Below are positions 1 to 10,848 of a DNA stretch of 64,000 nt, piece by piece; the stretch's first letter is position 1; each line of letters opens with the position of its first letter. The stretch is from Saprospiraceae bacterium. GTDB lineage: Bacteria; Bacteroidota; Bacteroidia; Chitinophagales; Saprospiraceae. Made by a program: the position numbers and the translations under genes. The notes under the pieces were generated by a model. The model saw only the letters and a list, made by a program, of their open reading frames with translations, did not search any database and was not told where the DNA came from. The stretch covers positions 113,783-177,782 of the forward strand of contig JAHDDE010000001.1 of NCBI GenBank assembly GCA_020629515.1, written 5' to 3'.

Positions 1-75
1 GGTTTTACTATTAGGTTGGACCTGCCAACCAGAGTAGCCCGTTCCGTCATAAGACATTCTCACAGACACTCTCAT
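1..75 (-). CDS. truA: tRNA pseudouridine(38-40) synthase TruA, N-terminal fragment
   Basis: This is the first 25 codons of a gene that runs off the left edge of the window. The translation begins MRVSVRMSYDGTGYSGWQVQ. The YDGTxYxGWQxQPN pattern at residues 9-22 is the signature N-terminus of TruA, which isomerises uridines 38-40 in the anticodon arm of many tRNAs. The catalytic aspartate lies beyond the edge and cannot be checked. The ATG lies 11 nt after the clpX stop on the same strand, so it is probably the last visible gene of the tig-clpP-clpX transcript. Confidence 0.88.
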   Translation of the reverse strand, partial: MRVSVRMSYDGTGYSGWQVQPNSKT

Positions 76-86
76 AGCTTAAGTGT

Positions 87-1325
87 TTATGCCACCTTTA
101 ACTTGCCAAACTTTGACTTATCAAGCTGACCCTGTGCATATGCTTTAGTTACTTTAAATTCTTTAACCTCATTATCTGAGGGTAAGTTAAACATAGCATC
201 AGTTAATACCTCCTCACAAATTGATCTTAAACCTCTGGCACCTAAACCAAAATCCATCGCTTTGGACGCTATGTACTCAATAGCCGCATCTTCAAAGGTT
301 AATTTAATACCCTCTAAATCAAATAATTTTACATATTGCTTTATCAATGCATTTTTAGGCTCAACCAATATTTTGGTCATCATATCTATGGTAAGTGGAC
401 GTAAGTATGTAAGAACTGGTAACCTACCTAATAACTCTGGTATAAGACCGAATCTCTTAATATCCTGATGAATCACATTGCTCAACGTTGAAGAAGTCTC
501 CTCCAACTGTTCTGGTAGATTACTGTTAAACCCTATAACATGAGTATTCAATCTTTTACTTATGATCTTCTCTATTCCATCAAATGCACCTCCACAAATA
601 AAAAGGATATTTTTGGTATTTACATTGATCAGCTTTTGTTCAGGGTGTTTTCTACCGCCTTGAGGAGGAACATGCACTTCCGTCCCTTCCAGCATCTTCA
701 ATAATGCTTGTTGCACGCCTTCTCCTGACACATCTCTTGTAATCGAAGGATTATCACTTTTGCGAGCTATCTTATCAATCTCATCGATATACACTATACC
801 ACTTTCAGCCGCCTCCGTATTGTAATCACAGACTTGCAATAATCGACTTAACATACTCTCAACATCTTCACCCACATATCCGGCTTCTGTAAACACTGTA
901 GCATCAACTATAGCGAATGGAACATCCAAAAATCTTGCGATAGTTTTTGCCAACAAAGTTTTACCAGTACCTGTCTCACCGATAAAAAGAATATTAGACT
1001 TTTCTATTTCAACATCATCTATTTTCTCATTATACTTTAGCCTTTTATAATGATTGTAGACAGCCACAGATAAGTACTTTTTAGCTTCCTCTTGTCCTAT
1101 GATGTATTCATCCAAATAAGCATTGATATGCTCTGGAGTTATATTTTCGGGAAGTGTGAACTTCTCGTCCGATTCGGAGACACTTGATTTTAATTCTTTA
1201 AGAACTATCTCATTTGCTTGCTCTACACACGACTCACATATATGACCATTGGTGCCTGCTATCAATAATAGCGCTTCGCTCTTATCCTTTCCACAAAATG
1301 AGCAATTTGGATTTTTAGTCTCCAT
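87..1325 (-). CDS. clpX: ATP-dependent Clp protease ATP-binding subunit ClpX
   Basis: ClpX is the AAA+ unfoldase that feeds tagged proteins to ClpP. The 412 residues contain, in order: the C4 zinc-binding domain (Cys8, 11, 30, 33), Walker A GETGTGKT (116-123), the GYVG pore loop (149-152), Walker B with DEID (181-184), the RKH loop (225-227), the IGF tripeptide that docks on ClpP (264-266), and a sensor-2 GLGARGLRS motif near the C-terminus. Walker A reads GETGTGKT where most ClpX proteins have GPTGSGKT, a conservative change. The length is normal for the family. It follows clpP by 13 nt in the usual tig-clpP-clpX order. Confidence 0.98.
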   Translation of the reverse strand: METKNPNCSFCGKDKSEALLLIAGTNGHICESCVEQANEIVLKELKSSVSESDEKFTLPENITPEHINAYLDEYIIGQEEAKKYLSVAVYNHYKRLKYNEKIDDVEIEKSNILFIGETGTGKTLLAKTIARFLDVPFAIVDATVFTEAGYVGEDVESMLSRLLQVCDYNTEAAESGIVYIDEIDKIARKSDNPSITRDVSGEGVQQALLKMLEGTEVHVPPQGGRKHPEQKLINVNTKNILFICGGAFDGIEKIISKRLNTHVIGFNSNLPEQLEETSSTLSNVIHQDIKRFGLIPELLGRLPVLTYLRPLTIDMMTKILVEPKNALIKQYVKLFDLEGIKLTFEDAAIEYIASKAMDFGLGARGLRSICEEVLTDAMFNLPSDNEVKEFKVTKAYAQGQLDKSKFGKLKVA

Positions 1326-1338
1326 GTTAAATTTTTAG

Positions 1339-2040
1339 TTAGACTTTTTTGGCTTTCTTACTTTCCCGATTCAATACCTCATCAATCAAACCATAATCTT
1401 TGGCTTCCTGTGCAGTCAACCATTTATCTCTATCACAATCCTTCTCGATAGTATCAACATCTTTACCTGTATGATTTGCCATAATTTCATATAACTCTTT
1501 CTTCATCGTTTTGATCAAGTTATATGAAATCTCCATATCTGAAAACTGCCCTTGCATGCCTCCTGAAGGTTGATGAATCATAACTCTACTATGAGGAAGA
1601 CAGCTTCTTTTACCTTTTTTACCAGCGCATAATAATACTGCTCCCATTGATGCTGCTAAACTTGTACATATTGTATTTACATCAGGAACCACGTATTGCA
1701 TTACATCATATATACCCAATCCCGCTATCACACTTCCACCAGGACTATTAATAAACATTTGAATGTCCATCTTAGGGTCTGTTGACTCCAAAAATAACAT
1801 TTGGGCTTGCACCACATTGGCAACGTAATCATTAACAGGGACTCCCATAAAAATGACTCTGTCCATCATCAATCTTGAAAACACATCCATTCCAACTACA
1901 TTTAGTTGCCTTTCCTCGATCACTTGCGGGGTAAATCCATCTATTTGAGGAATGCTATTCGCCATGTATTTTTCTAAATGCATGGTACTCATCCCAAGGT
2001 GCTTAGTAGCATACTTTTTAAACTCGTTGCTGTTTATCAT
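1339..2040 (-). CDS. clpP: ATP-dependent Clp protease proteolytic subunit ClpP
   Basis: This is the serine peptidase that forms the tetradecameric chamber of the Clp protease. The catalytic triad is visible: Ser131 in SLAASMGAV, His156 in MIHQPSGG, and Asp205 in DRDKW. The 233 residues are about 25 longer than E. coli ClpP, mostly through an N-terminal extension (residues 1-45) that could be a propeptide. An internal start, for example Met17 or Met20, is also possible. It sits 49 nt after tig and 13 nt before clpX. Confidence 0.97.
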   Translation of the reverse strand: MINSNEFKKYATKHLGMSTMHLEKYMANSIPQIDGFTPQVIEERQLNVVGMDVFSRLMMDRVIFMGVPVNDYVANVVQAQMLFLESTDPKMDIQMFINSPGGSVIAGLGIYDVMQYVVPDVNTICTSLAASMGAVLLCAGKKGKRSCLPHSRVMIHQPSGGMQGQFSDMEISYNLIKTMKKELYEIMANHTGKDVDTIEKDCDRDKWLTAQEAKDYGLIDEVLNRESKKAKKV

Positions 2041-2089
2041 TTGATTTCTCTTTTAATCGATAAATTCTATAACTAATAACAGAAAATTA

Positions 2090-3451
2090 TCAAGCAATGT
2101 TTTCTTGAAGTTCCTTTACTATTTCTTTATACTTATCTAAAGACACATTTTTTGGCTTTAACTCTACTATATCACAGACTTTATCCAAAACTTTCTCCGC
2201 CAGCAATTCTTCATATTCCTTTTGAATGGTTTCTTGATTTTGCATGAGACGGTTAACCATGTCATCGTAATTTATCCCCGGATAGCCACCAAATTGTGCA
2301 AATTGTTTTTCAATTTTAATTCGGAGGGCAGCCTTAATCTCATCTGGACCTATCTCTAAGTCATGCGCTTTGGCGATAGATTGCTTTATTAGAGTCCATT
2401 TTAAATTCTTCACAAATCCCGAATAGTCTCTTTCAATATCTTCAGGAGTTGTTTTCTCATTAGTTGATAACAACCAACGCTTCAAGAATTCATCGGGAAG
2501 TTCAAAGTTGTTTACCTCAGTAAGATTTTCTAAAATATATCTTTTTGTTATTGATCTTCCCTGAGTTTTATAAAAACTTTCTAATTCTTCTTTTAGATAA
2601 TTCCTCGCCTCTTCTTCTGTTTTTATTTCAGGATTCCCAAAAGCCTTAGTAAACAGATCCTCATTAAGTTCTGCTAGCTTTAATCTTTTAATGCCGGCTA
2701 TAATGGCATTAAACTCAAAGGTGATATCTTCAGGTGCATCTTTAAGAAAATATTTTTTGACATACTCTTCATCAGCATCTTTCTCAAAATTTAAGATGTC
2801 CATCTTAAACTCTTCTCCCAATTTTTTGCCTAAAACAAGCTTTTGGGCATCCTCATTAAGCCTATCTGGCATTACTGTAATATTAGTCTGAAAAGCATCT
2901 CTATCTGCTGGAGCACTTTGTTCAGTAATTTCTATTTGTAATATATCATCAGACAATATTGTCTCATCTACTTCTTCTTGCGTGCCGAATCTTTTTCTCA
3001 AACTTTCTAATTCCTCATCGATCATAGAACCTTCAAAATCTACTTGTATATCATCATATACATCTGCCTCGGAAGCACCTACAAGAATAAATTCAGGGGC
3101 AAGACCTAAATCAAATACAAATTCAAAGTCACTCAAATTTTTTATATCAAAATCAATTTGCTTTTGATTGTCCGATGGAAGTGGATTGCCAAGTATTTCA
3201 ATTTTGTTGTCAGTGATATAATCCGATAATCCATTTTGCAATTTATCATTTATCACCTCAGCTAAAACAGATTGGCCGTACATTTTTCTAATGGCAGACA
3301 TAGGTGTTTTACCTTTCCTAAATCCTTTGATATGAGCCTTATTTTTGTATTTCTTTAATTCATCATTTAACCTACCGATATAGTCATCTTTCTCTAGTAC
3401 TATAGTAAGCTGTGATGAGAGATCACCCGTCTCAATCAATTCTGTTTTCAT
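2090..3451 (-). CDS. tig: trigger factor, ribosome-associated chaperone
   Basis: Trigger factor binds the ribosomal exit tunnel and shields nascent chains. The ribosome-binding signature GFRKGKTP is at residues 43-50, followed by an MxAIRKMYG helix. The remaining roughly 400 residues are charged and helix-rich, as expected for the chaperone arms. The central FKBP-like isomerase domain is poorly conserved, as in other Bacteroidota. At 453 residues it has the usual length. It is the first protein gene of the tig-clpP-clpX-truA run, about 56 nt after a tRNA-Leu gene on the same strand. I found no separate consensus promoter in that gap, so read-through from the tRNA promoter is possible. Confidence 0.93.
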   Translation of the reverse strand: MKTELIETGDLSSQLTIVLEKDDYIGRLNDELKKYKNKAHIKGFRKGKTPMSAIRKMYGQSVLAEVINDKLQNGLSDYITDNKIEILGNPLPSDNQKQIDFDIKNLSDFEFVFDLGLAPEFILVGASEADVYDDIQVDFEGSMIDEELESLRKRFGTQEEVDETILSDDILQIEITEQSAPADRDAFQTNITVMPDRLNEDAQKLVLGKKLGEEFKMDILNFEKDADEEYVKKYFLKDAPEDITFEFNAIIAGIKRLKLAELNEDLFTKAFGNPEIKTEEEARNYLKEELESFYKTQGRSITKRYILENLTEVNNFELPDEFLKRWLLSTNEKTTPEDIERDYSGFVKNLKWTLIKQSIAKAHDLEIGPDEIKAALRIKIEKQFAQFGGYPGINYDDMVNRLMQNQETIQKEYEELLAEKVLDKVCDIVELKPKNVSLDKYKEIVKELQENIA

Positions 3452-3507
3452 AAATTATTAATTAGGAAAAATATTAATAAGAAGTCGCTTTGCGAAGTGA
3501 GAAAATG

Positions 3508-3589
3508 TGCGGGTGGAGGGAGTCGAACCCCCACACCTCGCGGCACTAGATCCTAAGTCTAGCGTGTCTACCAATTCCACCACACCCGC
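3508..3589 (-). tRNA. tRNA-Leu, anticodon UAG
   Basis: The minus strand folds into a class II (long variable arm) tRNA. A 7-bp acceptor stem GCGGGTG/CACCCGC carries discriminator A73. The D-arm contains AATTGGTAGAC, the anticodon arm is CTAGA-CTTAGGA-TCTAG with anticodon TAG, the variable arm is TGCCGCGAGGTGTG, and the T-arm is GGGGGTTCGACTCCC. The anticodon and the A73 plus long variable arm identify it as leucine, reading CUA and wobble codons. The 3' CCA is not encoded, so it must be added after transcription. It sits between tig and rel. Confidence 0.97.
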
Positions 3590-3605
3590 ATTTTCAATGA
3601 GGCCG

Positions 3606-3636
3606 CAAATATATGACGTTTATTTTGATTTTCAAC
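3606..3636 (-). promoter_or_regulatory. Bacteroidota-type promoter of tRNA-Leu
   Basis: Read on the minus strand, a -33 element GTTG (3636-3633) is followed after exactly 19 nt by the -7 element TATATTTG (3613-3606). This matches the phylum consensus TTTG-N19-TAnnTTTG. Transcription would start a few bases before the tRNA 5' end at 3589. The match of both boxes and the spacing supports the call; no transcript evidence is available. Confidence 0.6.
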
Positions 3637-3687
3637 ACCCTTAAAAAAATTATCCCAAATTTTTAAAATAAGATTTTTTAATATAAA

Positions 3688-3702
3688 TTAGACTTTGTCT
3701 AA
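3688..3702. promoter_or_regulatory. 15-bp palindrome upstream of rel (possible Fur-family operator)
   Basis: TTAGACTTTGTCTAA is a near-perfect inverted repeat of the 7-1-7 form typical of Fur/PerR/Zur boxes. It lies 14 bases before the rel start, and a Fur-family gene is the second gene of the same transcript. An extra half-site AATCTAAA follows at 3702-3709. Autoregulation is an inference from position and format only. Confidence 0.3.
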
Positions 3703-3716
3703 ATCTAAATTCAGCT

Positions 3717-5930
3717 ATGCCTACAGGCACTACAGCCATATCTTCTGAAGAACTCAAGTCTATAACAGAAGTATTTGAGGGATTAATTACATCTCTAAAA
3801 CCAAAGCTAAAAGGTAGTGATGAAAAAGATATTAGAAAAGCCTACGAGCTCTCATTGGATGCGCACAAATTCCAGAGAAGAAAATCTGGAGAAGCCTATA
3901 TCTTCCACCCTCTCGAGGTAGCAAGAATATGTCACGAAGAAATTGGTTTAGGCCCAACAGCTGTTATTTGTGCTATCCTGCATGATGTAGTCGAAGACAC
4001 TCCGATTAATCTTGAAGAGATATACGAACTTTTTGGCCCCAAAGTGACTAAAATAGTCGATGGATTGACCAAATTAGATGGACTATATAATGTTGATAAC
4101 AAAAATGCTGAAAATCTAAAAAAAGTACTAAGTACTTTAGTCGAAGATGTCAGAGTAGTCCTCATCAAAATGGCTGATCGCATACATAATCTGCGTACTA
4201 TTAACGCGATGCCTAAGCATAAAAAGCTCAGAATCGCTGCAGAAACAATGTACATATATGCACCGCTCGCTCATCGCCTTGGATTATACAAAGTCAAAGT
4301 CGAATTTGAAGATATCTGCATGCGGATTACTGATTCTGATAAGTACAAAGAAATCAGTAATAAAATAAAAGCAAGTGAAGAAGACCGTCAAAGATATATT
4401 AGCAAATTTATAGGTCCGCTGCAACAAAAAATAGATAAAGAAGGGATCAAATATCGCATAATTGGTCGTCCCAAAGCCATCTCATCCATCTTCAATAAGA
4501 TAAAAACCAAGAACGTCGAATTTGAAGAAATCTATGATCTATTCGCTGTGAGGATTATTGTAGATGTTCCTTTAGCCCTTGAAAAATCTGTATGTTGGCA
4601 AGTTTATTCAATAATAACAGATTATTATAAACCCATCCCCGAAAGGTTAAAAGATTGGATCACAACTCCAAAAGGAAACGGATATGAGTCATTGCATACA
4701 ACTGTTATAGGCCCCTCTGGTAGATTTGTTGAAGTGCAAATCAGAAGTGAAAGAATGGATGACATTGCTGAAAGAGGGTTTGCAGCTCACTGGAAGTATA
4801 AAGGGGTTAAGAGTGATGACAATGTATATGACAAATGGTTAGGCAACATTAGGACTCTACTGGAAAATCAAAATGGAGATGCCATAGATTTTCTCAATGA
4901 CTTTAAAACAAATCTCTTTAAAGAAGAAGTCTATGTCTTCACTCCTAATGGTGATATGAAAATACTTCCTAAAGGAGCAACTGCCTTAGACTTCGCTTTT
5001 GATATTCACTCTGACGTGGGCGCTCAAGCTGTATCTTTTAAGATCAACAATAAGTTGGTGCCAATGGGCTATGTACTGCAAAATGGGGACCAGATCAAAG
5101 TAAACACTTCAAAAAATCAAAGTCCTAAAGAGGATTGGTTAAAATTAGTCATAACGGGTAAAGCTCGTTCCAAAATACGATCTTCATTAAATGAGCATAA
5201 AAAGCTTTCAGCGGAATTAGGTAAAGAAGCTTTAATTAGGAAGCTCAAAAATTTAAAAATTGACTTCGAGACGAATACTGACCTCATAGCTAGTGAATAT
5301 GGTTTTAGAAACAGACCGGATCTATACATCGCCATAGAAAATGAGACTATCAAATTACAGGATCTCACAAAGAGGTTTGAAATAATTAATGGTGAATTAG
5401 TAAAACTAAAAGTTGAAGAAACAGCTGATACCAAGGAAAGTGTAAAACCGCGTCCAACTAAAAGTAAAAGTAAAAGCGAAATAATCATAAATGGACAAAT
5501 CGATGAGTCATTCGATTATTCACTTTCTACCTGCTGCAACCCCGTCATGGGAGATGAGATATTTGCTTTTTTAACCACCAATTCGGGGATGAAAATTCAT
5601 CGTTTCAATTGCAGTAATGCCTCTAATTTATTCACTAATTATGGTTACCGAATATTAAAAGCCGAATGGGCAAAAACGGCCAGTCGGAATTTTGAGGTGG
5701 AACTTAAAATCACGGGTATAGATACTGGACCTGGGGTGATACAAATGTTAACAAACGAAATATCCAACCATTTAGGAGTTAACATTAAAGCATTTAGTAT
5801 TTCAGGTGAGGAAGGGATTTTTGAGGGTAACATTAAAATTATTGTAAAAGACAAAGGTCAACTGAATACCGTAATAAGTAGAATTAAAAGAATAGAAAGT
5901 ATCTCTACGATAGAGAGAACCATAGTATAG
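3717..5930 (+). CDS. rel: bifunctional (p)ppGpp synthetase/hydrolase, Rel/SpoT family
   Basis: This enzyme makes and degrades the stringent-response alarmone (p)ppGpp. The 737 residues show the full long-RSH layout. The HD hydrolase domain has His64, His89-Asp90 and Glu93-Asp94 (HDVVEDT). The synthetase domain contains [12 protein letters not shown], and it has RLKD at 310-313, the RxKD form found in bifunctional enzymes rather than the ExDD form of E. coli RelA. A TGS domain spans about 404-465, followed by the central zinc-finger/helical region and a C-terminal ACT domain (about 665-737). Both active sites look intact. It leads a plus-strand run, with a Fur-family gene 10 nt downstream and then purA. 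Confidence 0.96.
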   Translation: MPTGTTAISSEELKSITEVFEGLITSLKPKLKGSDEKDIRKAYELSLDAHKFQRRKSGEAYIFHPLEVARICHEEIGLGPTAVICAILHDVVEDTPINLEEIYELFGPKVTKIVDGLTKLDGLYNVDNKNAENLKKVLSTLVEDVRVVLIKMADRIHNLRTINAMPKHKKLRIAAETMYIYAPLAHRLGLYKVKVEFEDICMRITDSDKYKEISNKIKASEEDRQRYISKFIGPLQQKIDKEGIKYRIIGRPKAISSIFNKIKTKNVEFEEIYDLFAVRIIVDVPLALEKSVCWQVYSIITDYYKPIPERLKDWITTPKGNGYESLHTTVIGPSGRFVEVQIRSERMDDIAERGFAAHWKYKGVKSDDNVYDKWLGNIRTLLENQNGDAIDFLNDFKTNLFKEEVYVFTPNGDMKILPKGATALDFAFDIHSDVGAQAVSFKINNKLVPMGYVLQNGDQIKVNTSKNQSPKEDWLKLVITGKARSKIRSSLNEHKKLSAELGKEALIRKLKNLKIDFETNTDLIASEYGFRNRPDLYIAIENETIKLQDLTKRFEIINGELVKLKVEETADTKESVKPRPTKSKSKSEIIINGQIDESFDYSLSTCCNPVMGDEIFAFLTTNSGMKIHRFNCSNASNLFTNYGYRILKAEWAKTASRNFEVELKITGIDTGPGVIQMLTNEISNHLGVNIKAFSISGEEGIFEGNIKIIVKDKGQLNTVISRIKRIESISTIERTIV

Positions 5931-5940
5931 CAATAGTCCA

Positions 5941-6414
5941 ATGATGATAGAAGAAATACCTTTGACAGAAAAGCTTAAAAATGCCAAGGCTAAATTCAAG
6001 CACTTCTTAGAACATAATAAAAACAGAAAAACACCTGAGAGATTCGCAATTCTTGAAGAAATATACCTCAATCAACACCATTTCGATGCTGAATCACTCT
6101 ATATAAAAATGAAACAAAACTCATACCGAGTAAGTAGAGCGACCATTTATAATACTCTTGACATTCTTGTGGAATGTGAATTAGTGATACGCCATCAATT
6201 CGGTAATAACAAGACGCTCTATGAAAAATCATTTGGTTTTGAAGAGCATAGTCACATTGTATGTATGCAATGTGGAGAAATCACCGAGTTTAAAGATGAA
6301 CGCTTGAATGATATAATTAATGATGCCATCGATCATAATAATCAAGAGGTGATTAGAAACGCCTTTAATATTTATGTGTCTTGTACTAATAAGAATTGTC
6401 ATAATCCCGAGTAA
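5941..6414 (+). CDS. Fur/PerR-family metal-dependent transcriptional regulator
   Basis: This is a 157-residue ferric-uptake-regulator family protein. An N-terminal winged helix contains [15 protein letters not shown], which matches the recognition-helix region. The dimerisation domain has HSH (His103, His105) as metal ligands. Two structural zinc cysteine pairs are present, Cys108/Cys111 and Cys148/Cys153. I cannot tell Fur, PerR and Zur apart from sequence alone. It lies 10 nt after rel, so the two are almost certainly co-transcribed. Two consecutive ATGs (5941 and 5944) are possible starts. A 7-1-7 palindrome upstream of rel is a candidate site for autoregulation. Confidence 0.93.
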   Translation: MMIEEIPLTEKLKNAKAKFKHFLEHNKNRKTPERFAILEEIYLNQHHFDAESLYIKMKQNSYRVSRATIYNTLDILVECELVIRHQFGNNKTLYEKSFGFEEHSHIVCMQCGEITEFKDERLNDIINDAIDHNNQEVIRNAFNIYVSCTNKNCHNPE

Positions 6415-7725
<1,311 letters not shown>

Positions 7726-7739
7726 AATTGCATCAATAA

Positions 7740-8432
7740 CTATTTAAAAGCCCAAATCATATATTGATAAGGAAGAGCATGCTCATTAACCTTTACCACA
7801 TGAAACCCGCTGTTTTCAATGTCTTTGTAAATATCTTCAAGCTTTACAAGTATATCTGGACTATATATTAATTCTTGTGGTACACCATTAGCCTTAAAGT
7901 CAACTATAAGAAGTAATCCATCTTCATTAAGCCCTCTGCGTACTCTCTTGAGGTAATCAACTTTATCTTCGATATATCCTATTGTATTAATGATTAAGGC
8001 AATATCTATTTCTCCATTTCTTAATCTCGGGTCATTAGGCAATGCCTTTCTCGTATCGATTACCTCTTGCATACTGAGATCTACATTCTGCTTAAAGAGC
8101 TCAATTAATTCGATCATCTCAGGATCGATTTCTATTGCGATTACTTTCTTCGCTTTCTTAGCTAATCGAAATGTAAAATATCCCGATTCTGCCCCGATAT
8201 CTGCTATAACCTTATCAGAAATATCCCCTAAACTTTCTATAACAAATTGTGGTTTTTGCCATTCCAGTCTAGTACTCGATGAACTGGCATCATAAGGATC
8301 ATCATCCTTATAATGTTCTAAAGGCTTTATTCCATCGTGGCCTTTATCTTTAAAGGATTCGCACCCAAAGATGAGTGATAGCAAAAACACCAATACGGCT
8401 AAAAACAATAAATTGAAATAATTAAGTTTCAT
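7740..8432 (-). CDS. lipoprotein-type SAM-dependent methyltransferase
   Basis: The protein has 230 residues. The N-terminus is a lipoprotein signal (hydrophobic 7-22, lipobox ending IFGC, Cys24), so the protein should be envelope-anchored. The rest is a class I methyltransferase fold. Motif I is DIGAESGYF (78-86), an acidic residue ends strand 2 (AIEID), and a later strand reads LLLIVDF. The substrate is unknown. It is the last gene of the rimK operon, and its ATG directly abuts the dacB stop. A SAM enzyme outside the cytoplasm would be unusual because SAM is cytoplasmic. Alternatives are retention at the inner face of the membrane or loss of SAM use. Confidence 0.75.
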   Translation of the reverse strand: MKLNYFNLLFLAVLVFLLSLIFGCESFKDKGHDGIKPLEHYKDDDPYDASSSSTRLEWQKPQFVIESLGDISDKVIADIGAESGYFTFRLAKKAKKVIAIEIDPEMIELIELFKQNVDLSMQEVIDTRKALPNDPRLRNGEIDIALIINTIGYIEDKVDYLKRVRRGLNEDGLLLIVDFKANGVPQELIYSPDILVKLEDIYKDIENSGFHVVKVNEHALPYQYMIWAFK

Positions 8433-9905
8433 TCAATATTTTTTAAAAACCTCTTCTATAACCTTTTCAAATTCGCTCCTCACTATGCGATTAGAAAATA
8501 AATGGCCATTCGCAATAAGGCTAATAGCCAATTTCCTACCTGACTTGCCTATTATCACTCCGGTATATGAAACAACCGAACCCATAGAACCCGATTTTAA
8601 GAATACCTTTCCTACCATATCTTTCTTACCCCTCAAAAAATATCGCACACTTCCTTCTTTACCTGCCTCGGGTAGATAACTCAATTTATCCTCAAATGAA
8701 GATTGATCTGTCATGATCTTTGCTATGAATCTGGAAAGAAAATCTGTAGATACTCTATTTTTAACTGATAGACCACTTCCGTCTAAATAGTTTAGTGAAG
8801 AAGAATCTAAATTAATCTTGCTCAACCATGATGTCATAATGTTCACCCCATCTGAAAAGCCCGTAGGATTATCTTGTGAATCAACTGCGAGAGTTTTTAA
8901 AAATGTCTCACTATAGAGATTGTTCGATTCGAAATTAGCTCTACGCACTAATTGAGAAAGAGGAGGAGAAACAAACGTACAAATCGTCCTTTCTTGTTGC
9001 TGTTCTCCGACCACTTTATAGTCTTTAGAGTCAATAATATTGCACTTGATACCCTCATCATTCATTCGTCCAACCAATTTTTCTCTAAAAAATAGTGAGG
9101 GACTAGGAATAGCCCCTTTAATCTTAAACTCTCCTTTCCCAGGCGGAATCGTCCCTTTAATTATTCTTCGATTTTCATATGGGTCTCCATATATATAGGC
9201 ATTATCCCCACTACCCTTATCTCCCGTCGTTACTAAGTTGGTAAAACTAAGATTTAACCCAGAAGGTAATATTTTATTGATGGTAGTTAATGTATTGCTC
9301 TTTTCTGATCGCCCAAAATGCAAATAGTATAGATTCTCATGTATATTAAATCCGAATGTACCCGAAGCATAATAATTTGCTATGTCATCCCAAGACCATG
9401 AATCATGAATAGCCGAAGAATCAAATATTGAGTCATCAACCAGTATATCTCCATCGATACAACTTACTCCAATTTTAGCCAGCTTTATTATTATACTTTC
9501 TATTAATTTATCGATTGATAATACGTTTTCTTCAACCGGAGAACCAAGACTTGGATCACCTGCCCCTTTAATTATTAAGTTTCCATATAGAGTGCCATCT
9601 TGCCCTACTTCACCATTAATCAGCACTTTAGTCTCATATTTATAATCTGCTCCTAACATGTCCAATGCCCCATAACTTACCAAAACCTTGAGAGAGGAGG
9701 CAGGGATAAGAGACAATTGAGAATTATATTCGAATAACACTTCCTCACTATCTATATCCACTAATGACATCGCTAATTGAGTATGCTCGAATTGTTCATC
9801 TTGTAGCAACTCTTGCCATATCTCTATCTGGGCACCAATCCTGATATGAGTTACCAAGCTAAATATGACTAAAAGCGCTATTAACCCATTCTTATATCTT
9901 TTCAT
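8433..9905 (-). CDS. dacB: D-alanyl-D-alanine carboxypeptidase/endopeptidase, PBP4 (S13) family
   Basis: This is a penicillin-binding protein that trims or cleaves peptidoglycan cross-links in the periplasm. The three active-site motifs are present: SSLK (SxxK, preceded by IPA), SNN (SxN) in FESNNLYSE, and KSG (KTG box) in LKSGSMGSVVSYTG. The insert between SxxK and SxN is long, as in PBP4. I chose the ATG at 9905 because it gives a clean signal peptide (MKRYKNGLIALLVIFSLV, cut near IGAQ). An ATG 33 nt further upstream adds 11 hydrophobic residues. With this start the gene overlaps the preceding hydrolase gene by 14 bp, implying translational coupling. Confidence 0.93.
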   Translation of the reverse strand: MKRYKNGLIALLVIFSLVTHIRIGAQIEIWQELLQDEQFEHTQLAMSLVDIDSEEVLFEYNSQLSLIPASSLKVLVSYGALDMLGADYKYETKVLINGEVGQDGTLYGNLIIKGAGDPSLGSPVEENVLSIDKLIESIIIKLAKIGVSCIDGDILVDDSIFDSSAIHDSWSWDDIANYYASGTFGFNIHENLYYLHFGRSEKSNTLTTINKILPSGLNLSFTNLVTTGDKGSGDNAYIYGDPYENRRIIKGTIPPGKGEFKIKGAIPSPSLFFREKLVGRMNDEGIKCNIIDSKDYKVVGEQQQERTICTFVSPPLSQLVRRANFESNNLYSETFLKTLAVDSQDNPTGFSDGVNIMTSWLSKINLDSSSLNYLDGSGLSVKNRVSTDFLSRFIAKIMTDQSSFEDKLSYLPEAGKEGSVRYFLRGKKDMVGKVFLKSGSMGSVVSYTGVIIGKSGRKLAISLIANGHLFSNRIVRSEFEKVIEEVFKKY

Positions 9906-10848
9906 AATCATAAGCAATATGAAACAAAGCATCTCCATGATGAACTACGGAGGCATTATTATGCCCAATGATATAGCCACTATTTTTAGCAATGACTCTT
10001 TTAGATCTGTCGGCCTGAGGAGAATTAATGACCCCTAAATTCTCACCTTTTACAATTTTAGTTCCTGATTTTCTCGACCATGTGAACAATCCAGCCTCTG
10101 AAGCTCTAACCCAACCTGTTCGAGTGACTGATATTGGTGTAAGAGTTGGTGCAGGGGCAATGTCGATCATACCAAGATGTTTTAATATTCTTTGGACACC
10201 ATTAAAACCCGACTCAATAGAATAACCGCATAATCTTACAGATTCTCCAGCTTCATAAACTAATACTGGAATACCCATTTCATTTGCCGTTTTTCTAAAT
10301 GACTTCGGTATAACTCCTTTTTGAATGAGAAAAGGAGCCGCAAACACCTTAGCTAATTCTTTCGCCTTTTCATCGATTTTACTATATCTCACTTGTGGAT
10401 AATTATACCGACTTGCTCCGCCGGTATGAAAATCTAAAGCGATATCGACATGAGGTAAAATCTTTTTTGTTAAAAGTCTTGCGACCCTTGATGCTAAAGA
10501 ACCATTAGAGGTGCCTGGAAAACTCCGATTCACATCTTTGCCATCAGGCACATCTCGGGTAAAATTGATAAAGCCATATACATTTAATAAAGATATAGCT
10601 ATGACGGAACCAACTTTGATTTTTTCAAGCATACCAGAATTAATCGCTTTTCTTACGATCTGTATCCCATTAATCTCATCACCATGAACTCCTCCGAGCA
10701 ATAATAGTGTGGGCCCTTCCTCTTTTGAACGATATACATGAGCTTGTATATTCACCATTGTTGCTGATGGCAGTCTACTCACGCTAATATCAACAACGGC
10801 ATTCTCACCTGGCTCGATCACTTTGTTTTCTATAACTATAGGACTCAT
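9892..10848 (-). CDS. succinylglutamate desuccinylase/aspartoacylase (AstE/AspA) family zinc hydrolase
   Basis: This is a 318-residue metallo-carboxypeptidase-like hydrolase. Zinc ligands His55 and Glu58 lie in GGVHGDEINGI, and His141 in LDFHTGG. The substrate-clamping NR pair is in DVNRSFPG (Asn107, Arg108), and a probable catalytic glutamate is in VLVYEAGES. The C-terminal 80 residues look like a beta-barrel/lipoyl-like cap, ending in IAYDYEKI. The family removes acyl or aminoacyl groups from amino acids. Its 4-bp overlap with rimK recurs in many bacteria and suggests it trims or regulates the glutamate-type additions made by RimK. The exact substrate is not known. Confidence 0.85.
   Translation of the reverse strand: MSPIVIENKVIEPGENAVVDISVSRLPSATMVNIQAHVYRSKEEGPTLLLLGGVHGDEINGIQIVRKAINSGMLEKIKVGSVIAISLLNVYGFINFTRDVPDGKDVNRSFPGTSNGSLASRVARLLTKKILPHVDIALDFHTGGASRYNYPQVRYSKIDEKAKELAKVFAAPFLIQKGVIPKSFRKTANEMGIPVLVYEAGESVRLCGYSIESGFNGVQRILKHLGMIDIAPAPTLTPISVTRTGWVRASEAGLFTWSRKSGTKIVKGENLGVINSPQADRSKRVIAKNSGYIIGHNNASVVHHGDALFHIAYDYEKI

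Noticed and set aside
3481-3507. Small hairpin (TCGC-AAA-GCGA) just after tRNA-Leu
   Set aside because: The stem has only 4 bp and no clear T-run, so I do not call it a terminator.
3702-3709. AATCTAAA shared between the rel upstream region and the permease operator
   Set aside because: This 8-mer is expected several times by chance in the window; no link is claimed.
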